Of a stretch of DNA of 64,000 nt, positions 57,807-64,000 are shown one piece after another. Source of the stretch: AC-50 sp035640455 (GTDB lineage Bacteria > Actinomycetota > Thermoleophilia > Gaiellales > Gaiellaceae); assembly GCA_035640455.1 (NCBI GenBank), contig DASQWB010000002.1, positions 1 to 64,000 on the forward strand. Direction: 5' to 3'. A program made the translations under genes and the position numbers. Numbering within the stretch: the first letter of the stretch is position 1; each line of letters opens with the position of its first letter. The notes below the pieces were generated by a model. The model was not told the DNA's origin. It saw only the letters and a list, made by a program, of their open reading frames with translations, and did no database searches.

Positions 57807-58411
57807 GCCGCCAGCTGAGCGAAGGCGCGACGGAAGACCTCGAACGGCTGCGCGCCGAGCACGATCAGCCGGCGGTCGAGCAGGAACGCCGGGATAGCGT
57901 TGATCCCGATCGAGTACGCCTGGCGGGTCGACTCCTCGACCAGATCCAGGTAGGCCGTGGGATCGGCGATCACATGCTCGACCTCCTGCGCGTTCAGCCC
58001 GACCTCGGCTGCGAGCCGGCGCAGCTCGTCCGGCTCGCCGATGTCGGTCGCCTCCGACCAGTACGCGTCCATCAGCCGGTCGTGGAAGGGCTGGTGCAGC
58101 ACGTGCTCGCGCGCGAGCTCCGAGAGGCGCAGCGCGAGCCGCGTATTGGGGACGACTTTCGGCCGGTGGTAGTCGAGCCCCGCGGCCGCGAACCGGTCGC
58201 GCAGCGGGTCACGCTCACCGACGCCGATGCCGTGGCGGCGGTGGAGCTCGGCGAGCGGGATCCCCTCCGGCGGGTACTCCGGGTGCAGGTCGAACGGGAG
58301 CCAGACGACCTCGGCGGCGAACTCGCGCCGGGCCTGCTCGGCCGTCACCTGACCGAGCCGGCAGAACGGTCAGATGTAGTCGCTCCAGATGAGGATCGCG
58401 TGCTCTGCCAC
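57803..58411 (-). CDS. DsbA/FrnE-type oxidoreductase with in-frame TGA at the redox cysteine (candidate selenoprotein)
   Basis: Reading from GTG 58411 gives MAEHAILIWSDYI, then TGA (58372-58370), then PFCRLGQVTAEQARREF and the rest of a DsbA-family protein to TAA 57803, 203 codons in all. The TGA stands exactly at the first Cys of the DsbA CxxC motif (relatives read DYxCPFC). Downstream features are normal: VVWLPFDLHPEYPPEGIPLA, HRLMDAYWSEATDIG-like helices, and the cis-proline loop SIGINAIPAFLLDRRL. If TGA is selenocysteine (residue 14) the motif is UPFC. A hairpin with a GGU-containing loop follows (58334-58364). Without readthrough only a 181-residue product from GTG 58348 would arise, lacking the active site. 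A TGC-to-TGA nonsense mutation is the alternative. Confidence 0.8.
58334..58364 (-). promoter_or_regulatory. Candidate bacterial SECIS hairpin
   Basis: In the mRNA, GCUCGG (58358-58353) pairs with CCGAGC (58341-58336), and UC/GA extend the stem under an AGGU loop. CUG/CAG can add outer pairs. The GGU is 21-23 nt after the UGA; in E. coli fdhF it is 19-21 nt after. This fits the bacterial SECIS layout, though G+C-rich DNA forms hairpins easily. Confidence 0.5.
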
Positions 58412-58452
58412 CAGACGTTGAACGCGCAGACGGCGTCGATCGATTCCCGCGC

Positions 58453-58537
58453 TAGGAGGGATTGGCGGAACTCGTTCGTTGCATGGGGCGAGCAGCGCGC
58501 TCCGGGCGACACAACGATGTTCCGCCGAGCCCTCCTA
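58453..58537. repeat. 19-bp inverted repeat flanking 47 bp, after the kynureninase-like gene
   Basis: TAGGAGGGATTGGCGGAAC (58453-58471) and GTTCCGCCGAGCCCTCCTA (58519-58537) are inverted with 16 of 19 positions matching. The element abuts the stop codon at 58538-58540, so it may be a terminator or a small mobile palindrome. Confidence 0.55.
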
Positions 58538-59692
58538 CTAAAAGCGCGCGACCGCGCCGAGGTGGCGCTCGTACGCGCCGGTCTCGACGATCTCCGCGAT
58601 CTGCTCCACCGCGAAGACCAGCTCCTCGTCGGTGTTGTAGTAGTGCGGCCCGAGGCGCAGGCCCGCTTCCGGCCGGAAGTCACAGAGGATCCCACGCTCG
58701 CCGAGCTCGCGGTGCACGGCCTCGAACTCCGGCACCCGCACCGTCACGGTGCCGCCACGGCGCGCGTGGTCGCGCGGCGAGCCCACCTCGAAGCCCGCCT
58801 CGTCGGCAAGCCGGATCAGGAGATCCGTTTGCCGCAGTGAGTTCTCGCGGATCCGCTCGACGCCGATCTCCTCGGTCAGGTCGTAGCCGGCCGTCGCCGC
58901 GTACAGCGCGGGCACGTTCGGCGTGCCGGTGAGGAAGCGCGCAGCGCCCTCGGCGTACTCGAGCTCCGGCTCGAACGCGAACGGCCGCGCGTGCGCCTGC
59001 CAGCCGACGAAGGTCGGCTCGAGCCGCTCCGCCAGGTCCGGCCGCACGTACAGCCACCCCCCGCCCGGCCCGCCGCACAGCCACTTCACGCTCCCGCCGA
59101 CCCCGAAGTCGACGTCGAGCCGCGTCACGTCCAGCGGCACGATCCCGGCCGACTGGTACGCGTCCAAGAGCACGTAGGCGCCGACCTCGTGCGCCCGCCG
59201 CACGATTGCCTCGACGTCCTGGATCTCGCCGCTCCGGAAGAGGACGTGGCTGATCGGGACGAGCAGCGTCCGCTCGTCGATCTCCTCCACGACCGCCGCG
59301 TCGTCCGGGCACACGACGACCTCGGCGCCGCGTGCCGCCTGCGCCTGGTGCAGGTAGCGCACCGAGGGAAAGTTCGGCTCCTCGTAGACGATCCGGTGGC
59401 GGCCGCGCAGCTCGAAGCACGACAGGACGATCGCCTCGGCGACGGTGACGTTCTGGTGCATGACGACCGAGCCCGGCGGCGCGCCGACGATGCGGCCGAT
59501 CTGGTCGCCGACCGTCATCGGCATCGTCCACCAGCCCTCGCCCCAGGCGCGGATCCCGCGCGTCGCCCACGTGCGCGCGTACTCGGCGAGCCGGCGCTCG
59601 GCCTCCGCCGGCATCGCGCCGAGCGAGTGGTTGATGAGGTAAGTCGTCTCCCGGAGGATCGGGAAGCGCTCGCGGTACTCCAGGAGGTCCAC
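58538..59692 (-). CDS. Kynureninase-like class V aminotransferase-fold enzyme
   Basis: 384 residues, fold-type I PLP enzyme. TTYLINHSLGAMPAEAERRL at the start, VVMHQNVTVAEAIVLSCFEL, VLLDAYQSAGIVPLDVTRL (PLP-binding Asp) and the lysine region VGGSVKWLCGGPGGGWLYVR (Schiff-base Lys) match the kynureninase branch of class V aminotransferases. TGTPNVPALYAATAGYDL and FRPEAGLRLGPHYYNTDEEL follow. Kynureninase cleaves kynurenine to anthranilate, but no tryptophan-catabolism neighbours are here, so the true substrate is open. ATG 59692. Confidence 0.9.
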   Translation of the reverse strand: MDLLEYRERFPILRETTYLINHSLGAMPAEAERRLAEYARTWATRGIRAWGEGWWTMPMTVGDQIGRIVGAPPGSVVMHQNVTVAEAIVLSCFELRGRHRIVYEEPNFPSVRYLHQAQAARGAEVVVCPDDAAVVEEIDERTLLVPISHVLFRSGEIQDVEAIVRRAHEVGAYVLLDAYQSAGIVPLDVTRLDVDFGVGGSVKWLCGGPGGGWLYVRPDLAERLEPTFVGWQAHARPFAFEPELEYAEGAARFLTGTPNVPALYAATAGYDLTEEIGVERIRENSLRQTDLLIRLADEAGFEVGSPRDHARRGGTVTVRVPEFEAVHRELGERGILCDFRPEAGLRLGPHYYNTDEELVFAVEQIAEIVETGAYERHLGAVARF

Positions 59693-59702
59693 GGCGCCGA
59701 CT

Positions 59703-60446
59703 CTACTCGGGAGCGCGCGCGAGCACGACGAGCCGGGTGGCGATCGTCAGCTCCTGGCGCTCGAGCCCGCCGAAGCACTCGATCCCCGCGAAGCCGGCTG
59801 CGGCGACGAGCCGCACCAGCTCCGTCGCCGTGTAGCACCGCATCCGGTAGGTCACCGAGTCGCGGCGACCCTCGGCGTCGATCAGCCCATGGGTCGTCTC
59901 GACCTCGCCTGCGACCTCGTCGAAGAGGCGCTCCTCGACCATGAGGCCGCCGTCCGGGAGCGGCTCCCAGCCGCGCGGCTGGAAGATGCTCGCGAGGCGA
60001 TCCCGGTGCATTGTCTCGACGACGAGCGCGCCGCCGGGCCGCAGCACGCGGCGGAACTCCGCCAGCGTCTTCCGGTCGCCGTCCTCGCCGCGATAGCCGA
60101 GCGACGAGAAGAGGTTGAGGACGGCGTCGAAGCTCCCGTCGGCGAAGGGCAGCTCGCGGTGGTCAGCCTCGACCCAGGTCGGCCCCTCCTCGCCGGCCCG
60201 GCGGCGCGCCTCCTCGAGCAGCACCGGGGAGCGGTCGGCGCCGACGACGCGGTAGCCGGCCCGTGCCAACGGAATCGAGTGGCGGCCGTAGCCGCAGGGG
60301 CAGTCGAGGACGTCGCCCCCCGGCTCGACCCCGGCCAACCGAGCCGCGGCGAGCGCCTCGACCTCGGCCTCGCCGCTGCGCTCGAGCACGGCGTACGTGC
60401 GGAGGTAGAGCTCGTCGAAGAGCCGGTCCCAGTCGTCGCGCGTCAC
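59703..60446 (-). CDS. SAM-dependent methyltransferase (class I)
   Basis: 247 residues. Motif I is VLDCPCGYGRHSIPLARAGY (the D-C-P-C-G-x-G variant seen in Methyltransf_25/YcgJ-like enzymes), then VVGADRSPVLLEEARRR, WVEADHRELPFADGSFDAVL, and FRRVLRPGGALVVETMHRD. The C-terminal half has VEERLFDEVAGEVETTHGLI, common in small-molecule methyltransferases. Acceptor unknown. GTG 60446 overlaps the stop of the SRPBCC gene (GTGA). Member of a tightly overlapped minus-strand run from 63452 down to 59703. Confidence 0.92.
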   Translation of the reverse strand: MTRDDWDRLFDELYLRTYAVLERSGEAEVEALAAARLAGVEPGGDVLDCPCGYGRHSIPLARAGYRVVGADRSPVLLEEARRRAGEEGPTWVEADHRELPFADGSFDAVLNLFSSLGYRGEDGDRKTLAEFRRVLRPGGALVVETMHRDRLASIFQPRGWEPLPDGGLMVEERLFDEVAGEVETTHGLIDAEGRRDSVTYRMRCYTATELVRLVAAAGFAGIECFGGLERQELTIATRLVVLARAPE

Positions 60447-60841
60447 TCGACGAGCTTCTTCAGCCGCTCGAGGTTGTTGCGCGCCTCGCGCTCGGCGCGG
60501 CCGCGGACCATCGGGCCGGCGAAGCGCAGCGCACCGGAGAGCTCGAGGACGAGCGAGAAGCGGACGCGCGTCCCGGCCCCGGCCGGCTCGAGCTCGAACG
60601 TCGCCCAGGCGCGCACGGGCGAGGCGTGGCTCACGATCTCGAAGAGCCGGGGCGGCTCGCTGCGCGTCACCTCGAAGCGCGACTCGCGCTCGTGCCCCGC
60701 GATCCGCCGCACCTCCGTCCCGCGCTCGACGTCCACCCGTACGAGCGAGGGCTGCCACTCCGGGCCGCGCTCGAGGTCGGAGACGACGGCGTACACCTCC
60801 GCCGGCGGCCGGGCGATCTCGATCTCGGCCTCGATCTTCAC
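60443..60841 (-). CDS. SRPBCC/polyketide-cyclase-like protein
   Basis: 132 residues. KIEAEIEIARPPAEVYAVVS, DLERGPEWQPSLVRVDVERG, SRFEVTRSEPPRLFEIVSHA, ATFELEPAGAGTRVRFSLVL and a C-terminal amphipathic helix (AEREARNNLERLKKLVE) form the helix-grip fold that binds lipids or aromatic polyketides. No function can be assigned. ATG 60841 overlaps the RidA stop, and its own stop overlaps the methyltransferase start. Confidence 0.9.
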   Translation of the reverse strand: MKIEAEIEIARPPAEVYAVVSDLERGPEWQPSLVRVDVERGTEVRRIAGHERESRFEVTRSEPPRLFEIVSHASPVRAWATFELEPAGAGTRVRFSLVLELSGALRFAGPMVRGRAEREARNNLERLKKLVE

Positions 60842-61290
60842 GCAAGCGCGACAGTAGCTTCGACCTCGACGGGCAGGCCGGCGGGAAGTTCCGCGACGCC
60901 GATCGCGCTCCGCGCGCAGAGGCCGCGCTCCTCGCCGTAGACCTCGACCACGAGGTCGGTGAAGCCGTTCACGACCGCCGGCTGGTCGCCGAACCCGGGC
61001 GCCGAGCGGACGAGCCCTAGCACCTTCACCCAGCGGTCGACGGCGTCGAGCGAGCCGAGCTCGTCGAGGATCCGCCGCAGCGCGAGGAGCGCCGTCGTGC
61101 GCGCGACCGCGTAGCCGTCCTCGACGGTCATGTCCTCGCCCACGCGACCCGCGAGCCCGATCGGTCCGATCCCCGAGAGGTACGCGAGCCCGCCGTGGAC
61201 GAGTACGGGCCGCAGCTTCGGCCGGAACGGCAGCTCGGGGATCTCCGGGATCTCGAGTCCGAGCGCGGCCGCGCGCTCGTCGGCGCTCAT
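60838..61290 (-). CDS. RidA-family protein
   Basis: 150 residues of the RidA/YjgF family, which deaminates reactive enamine/imine intermediates. LVHGGLAYLSGIGPIG, EDGYAVARTTALLALRRIL, WVKVLGLVRSAPGFGDQPAV, and SAIGVAELPAGLPVEVEATV are the typical blocks. The catalytic Arg of true RidA (in C-x-x-R, SARxAVEV) appears to be replaced here by CARSAIGVAELPAG, so it belongs to a non-archetypal Rid subgroup; the first residues LGLEIPEIPELPFRPKLRP support this. ATG 61290 overlaps the CopC-CopD stop. Confidence 0.9.
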   Translation of the reverse strand: MSADERAAALGLEIPEIPELPFRPKLRPVLVHGGLAYLSGIGPIGLAGRVGEDMTVEDGYAVARTTALLALRRILDELGSLDAVDRWVKVLGLVRSAPGFGDQPAVVNGFTDLVVEVYGEERGLCARSAIGVAELPAGLPVEVEATVALA

Positions 61291-62600
61291 CGGGCCCGCA
61301 CGACCGGCTGAGCGGTCTGCGGCTTCGCGGGGCGCGGCGGCGGCTTCGAGTCGACGAGCACGGCCGCGGCGAGGAGGACGGCCATCGCGACGGTGCTCTC
61401 GCCCGCGAGGCTGCGCGGCAGCCGCGTGAGGATGCCGCCCTCGCCTCGCTCGAGCGCGGGCCGCGCGACGAAGTGGTGGACGGCGCCCCACGAGAGCGCG
61501 ACGCAGACGAGCGCGAGCTTCACGAGCAGGACGTGACCATAACCCTGCGTCCACAGGTCGGCGAGGTGCGGGAGCCGGAGGATGCTGAGGTAGATGCCTG
61601 CGCCGACGAGGCACGCGACGAGGAAGCCCGCGAGCCGCGAGAAGCGCAAGAAGGCGATGCGCCGCAGCTCCGGCGCCCCCGGCCAGACGACCGCGACGAG
61701 CTGGACGAGCCCGCCCATCCAGAGCGTCGCCGCGGAGAGGTGGATCCAGTCGGCGAGCTCCGAGAGCCACGACGACCCCGCGTCGGCGGCCGAGTGGCCC
61801 GAGAGCGAGAGGCCGGAGGCGAAGCCGAGCCCGAGCAGGAACGCGGGCCAGAGGAAAATCGTCCGGTCGGTCAGCCAGGCGAGGTAGAGCAGCGCCGCGA
61901 CGAGGGCGAAGCCGAGCGTCATCGCGATGAAGGCCTGGCCGAAGCGCGTCCCGCCGACGATCGGCGACAGGTCGCCGTAGAGCAGGCGGCCGAGCGGGAG
62001 CTGGAGCGCGTCCTCGGCGCGGAGCAGGAAGGCGACGATCCCGACCTCGAGCACGGCGACGGCGCCGATCCCGGTCACGACGTAGAACCGGCGCTCCGCG
62101 CGCCGAGGCAGCGAGCCGCGCACGACGAGGAGCCGGAAGCCGAGGCCGCCGACGAGGAGCGCGAGCGCGAGGAAGTAGGCCCAGCGCACGACGTGCTCCG
62201 TCGTCGTCGGGCCCGAAGCGCCGTAGGCCTCGGTCGGCGGCGGGGCGGGATAGCGGACGCCGAACGTGAAGACCCCCGAGACGACGTGGCCGTCGCCCGA
62301 GAGGACGTGCCAGCGCACGGTGTACGGGCCCTGGCCGAGCTTCCGGACCGGCGTGACGACGAAGTGCTTGTCGGCGCCGCTCCGGGCTTGCGCGGACACA
62401 ACCGTCCCGCCCGCGCTGTAGACGGAGACCGAGCCCGGGAGGACGGTGACCGCCTGGTCGAAGTTCAGCCGGACGGAGGTCGGCGAGGTCTCGACCCGCT
62501 CCCGGAATGAGGGCCAGGTGTGCTCGAGGCTCGCGTGCGCGAACGCACTGGCCGGAAAGGCCAGGGCAGCTAGCGCGGCGGCGAAGCCGGCGCGCCTCAT
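61287..62600 (-). CDS. CopC-CopD fusion copper-resistance protein
   Basis: 437 residues. Signal peptide at 1-21, cleaved before His22 (FAHASLEHTWP), which is the N-terminal copper ligand of CopC. The CopC domain runs to about residue 120 (RLNFDQAVTVLPGSVSVYSA, WHVLSGDGHVVSGVFTFGV). Then eight hydrophobic helices make the CopD domain (WAYFLALALLVGGLGFRLLV, SGHSAADAGSSWLSELADWI, HLSAATLWMGGLVQLVAV, FSRLAGFLVACLVGAGIYL). CopC binds periplasmic copper and CopD moves it across the membrane. ATG 62600 overlaps the upstream membrane-protein stop by 4 bp. Confidence 0.93.
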   Translation of the reverse strand: MRRAGFAAALAALAFPASAFAHASLEHTWPSFRERVETSPTSVRLNFDQAVTVLPGSVSVYSAGGTVVSAQARSGADKHFVVTPVRKLGQGPYTVRWHVLSGDGHVVSGVFTFGVRYPAPPPTEAYGASGPTTTEHVVRWAYFLALALLVGGLGFRLLVVRGSLPRRAERRFYVVTGIGAVAVLEVGIVAFLLRAEDALQLPLGRLLYGDLSPIVGGTRFGQAFIAMTLGFALVAALLYLAWLTDRTIFLWPAFLLGLGFASGLSLSGHSAADAGSSWLSELADWIHLSAATLWMGGLVQLVAVVWPGAPELRRIAFLRFSRLAGFLVACLVGAGIYLSILRLPHLADLWTQGYGHVLLVKLALVCVALSWGAVHHFVARPALERGEGGILTRLPRSLAGESTVAMAVLLAAAVLVDSKPPPRPAKPQTAQPVVRAR

Positions 62601-63181
62601 CGGTGCGGAGTCCCGGCGAGCGGCGAGAGGTGCCCGAAGATCGGCGCCAGGTCGCGGTCGCAGTAGAGCATCACGGCGAGGACGACGAACGTGAGCGCGA
62701 AGCCGCTCTCGAAGACGAGCGAGCGGCGGCGCAGCACGCGGCCGAGCGGGAAGACCGCCGCGCCGACCATCAGCCAGCCGATCAGGTGGTGGAGGAACGA
62801 CGAGCGCTGGAAGAACCAGCCGTTCTGCTCGTGGACGAGGAAGGCCGCGCCCGAGACGAGGAAGGCGGCGGCGACGCAGAGCCGCCAGAGCGGGCTCTTG
62901 AGCTTCCCGCGGACGAGGCCGAGCTCGGCGCCGCCGGCGAGCATCATCACCTGCGCCCAGGCGCCGTGGGCGAGGGTGTGGATGGTCGAGTTCGTGAAGA
63001 AGACCATCACCGGCCACATCAGGACGCCCATCCCGAAGGCGAAGCCCGGCCACAGGTAGGCCCGCCACCGGCGGCGGCCCCACACCTCCGGGCCGACGAT
63101 CGCCTCGGCGAGCAGGCAGAGCCCGAGGATCAGGAAGCCCGTCGCGAACATCCAGTGGACGTGCTCAGCGGGCGGCTGCAT
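62597..63181 (-). CDS. Multi-helix membrane protein in the copper cluster
   Basis: 194 residues with about five hydrophobic helices (MFATGFLILGLCLLAEAIVG, FGMGVLMWPVMVFFTNSTIH, AAAFLVSGAAFLV, LIGWLMVGAAVFPLG, TFVVLAVMLYCDRDL). Histidines cluster at or near helices (HVHW, STIHTLAHGAWAQ, FLHHLIGW), which could bind metal. I do not recognise the family. Start ATG 63181 was chosen (MQPPAEHVHWMF). The gene overlaps CopC-CopD by 4 bp and the next upstream gene by 17 bp, so it is clearly part of the same operon and may assist copper handling or a terminal oxidase. Confidence 0.75.
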   Translation of the reverse strand: MQPPAEHVHWMFATGFLILGLCLLAEAIVGPEVWGRRRWRAYLWPGFAFGMGVLMWPVMVFFTNSTIHTLAHGAWAQVMMLAGGAELGLVRGKLKSPLWRLCVAAAFLVSGAAFLVHEQNGWFFQRSSFLHHLIGWLMVGAAVFPLGRVLRRRSLVFESGFALTFVVLAVMLYCDRDLAPIFGHLSPLAGTPHR

Positions 63182-63452
63182 CTCTCTCCTCGGCCTCGAC
63201 GTCCTCGAGGACTCCGGGCGCGACGACGAGGGCGAAGGCAAGGCCGACGAGCATCACCCAGAGCGGCGGCTCGACGAAGAGCCACCAGAAGCCCTGCCCG
63301 TGCGGGTGGAGCAGGGTAATGCGGTAGGGCTGGACGAAGGCCCAGAGCAGGCCGGCGGCGACCGTCAGCGGGCCGAGGGCCGAGACCGCGCGAGCGCGGC
63401 CCGAGCGGGGGATCGCCCGAGCTTTCAGTTGGCTTGCAAGTTCGGCGTTCAT
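63165..63452 (-). CDS. Small two-helix membrane protein
   Basis: 95 residues with two hydrophobic helices (VSALGPLTVAAGLLWAFVQP and LWVMLVGLAFALVVAPGVLE) joined by a loop with aromatic and histidine residues (ITLLHPHGQGFWWLF). Acidic C-terminus. Family unknown. Start ATG 63452. Its 3' end overlaps the next gene by 17 bp. Confidence 0.65.
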   Translation of the reverse strand: MNAELASQLKARAIPRSGRARAVSALGPLTVAAGLLWAFVQPYRITLLHPHGQGFWWLFVEPPLWVMLVGLAFALVVAPGVLEDVEAEERDAAAR

Positions 63453-63515
63453 CGTCCTCCGAGCAGGCGTCGAGGGTCAGGCGGAGCCCGCGGACGGACG
63501 GGAGGGGGCCGCGGG

Positions 63516-63998
63516 CTACGCGGGGAGCGGCGGCGGCCGGCTCTCGAAGGCGAGGCCGAAGAGGCGGCGGGGCGTGAGCTCCGGCGAGGCGGGTCGCGGT
63601 CGAGCCACCTGGCGCGCCGCCACGAGCCGGTTGGCTCGAGCGACGGCCGCCTCTGCGTACAGCTCGTACTCGGTGAGCCAACGTGCGACGGCGCCGTAGA
63701 CGAGCCCGACGACGACCGCGAGCACTGCGAAGACGGGCAGCGCCGAGCTGTGGAGCCAGGGGGCGAAGAGCGGCCAGCGGCCGGCCGAGATGCCCTCGAC
63801 GTCGGCCTGGAGGAGGTAGAGAAGCGAGGTGGTCGCGAAGGTCAGCGCCCAGAGCCGCGGCGAGAGCTCGAGCCGCAGCCGCGGCGCCGGCCGGTGACGG
63901 ACGGCGCCGAGCACGCGCTCGGCAGCCCGCGCCGTCGCCCGTGCCCTGACGAAGCGCCAAGCGAGCCGCGCGAGGAGGAGCGCGATCCCGACCTTCAC
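63516..63998 (-). CDS. Membrane protein of unknown function, possibly 5'-truncated by the window edge
   Basis: 160 residues from GTG 63998, two bases from the right edge, so the true start may lie outside. Two or three hydrophobic helices are visible (LWALTFATTSLLYLLQADVE, LHSSALPVFAVLAVVVGLVY), with basic cytosolic segments. The C-terminus is proline-rich. No family is recognised. It is on the same strand as the copper cluster, 63 bp upstream of the 95-residue membrane protein. Confidence 0.6.
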   Translation of the reverse strand: MKVGIALLLARLAWRFVRARATARAAERVLGAVRHRPAPRLRLELSPRLWALTFATTSLLYLLQADVEGISAGRWPLFAPWLHSSALPVFAVLAVVVGLVYGAVARWLTEYELYAEAAVARANRLVAARQVARPRPASPELTPRRLFGLAFESRPPPLPA

Positions 63999-64000
63999 GA

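Overview
The window is very G+C-rich (C or G at most third codon positions), uses many GTG starts and packs genes with 4-bp ATGA/GTGA overlaps. Together with ThyX, a LigC-type ligase beside a stand-alone LigD-type polymerase, PlsY, FolE2 and many ECF/MarR/TetR regulators, this points to an actinobacterium. A deep-branching lineage such as Thermoleophilia is my guess, not something the sequence proves. About 1-2050 is visibly less G+C-rich and brackets a tRNA gene, so it may be an acquired segment. Several genes carry single-base frameshifts; these are either real decay or uncorrected assembly indels.

Layout. 1-2.2 kb: partial membrane protein, tRNA(CAT), then about 1 kb without a convincing gene. 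2.2-6.2 kb: LigB-type DNA ligase, DUF3500, DUF1697, frameshifted Asp-box propeller. 6.3-10.4 kb: an ECF sigma factor with a fused SnoaL-like domain, surrounded by three matching promoters (MFS exporter, STAS protein, DUF899/DUF2182 operon). 10.4-14.8 kb: TetR and MarR exporter modules. 14.9-17 kb: LigC and LigD-polymerase, marked by an unusual palindrome. 17-25 kb: sugar-nucleotide and alcohol dehydrogenases, secreted proteins, QueA. 25-31.8 kb: broken MMPL transporter, MEDS/ATPase regulator, ArsR-SRPBCC pair, dienelactone hydrolase, aquaporin. 31.8-41.3 kb: a glycosyltransferase between two inverted copies of a 150-bp repeat, primary sigma factor, asparaginase, Fpg, a truncated IS481-type element, aminopeptidase, degenerate kinase, FolE2. 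41.3-46 kb: a secreted Kelch/YD/RHS protein translationally coupled to a small membrane protein. 46-53.7 kb: nuclease-like protein, PLP decarboxylase, PlsY, two back-to-back superoxide dismutases, cupredoxin-like protein, ECF sigma/anti-sigma pair, ThyX. 53.7-64 kb: secreted protein, DUF72, methyltransferases, DsbA-like protein, kynureninase-like enzyme, RidA and a CopC-CopD copper cluster.

The most striking observation is the DsbA-family gene at 57803-58411. Its frame is interrupted only by a TGA exactly where the first cysteine of the CxxC motif (DYI-x-PFC) should be, followed at the right distance by a hairpin whose loop contains GGU. That is what a selenocysteine codon with a bacterial SECIS looks like, although a nonsense mutation of TGC is not excluded. 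Next are the three-promoter ECF regulon (GATGAGTTYSSS-N9-CGGTCY), the palindrome TTGTGCACTAGTGCACAA at DNA-repair loci, and the RHS protein with a candidate immunity partner.
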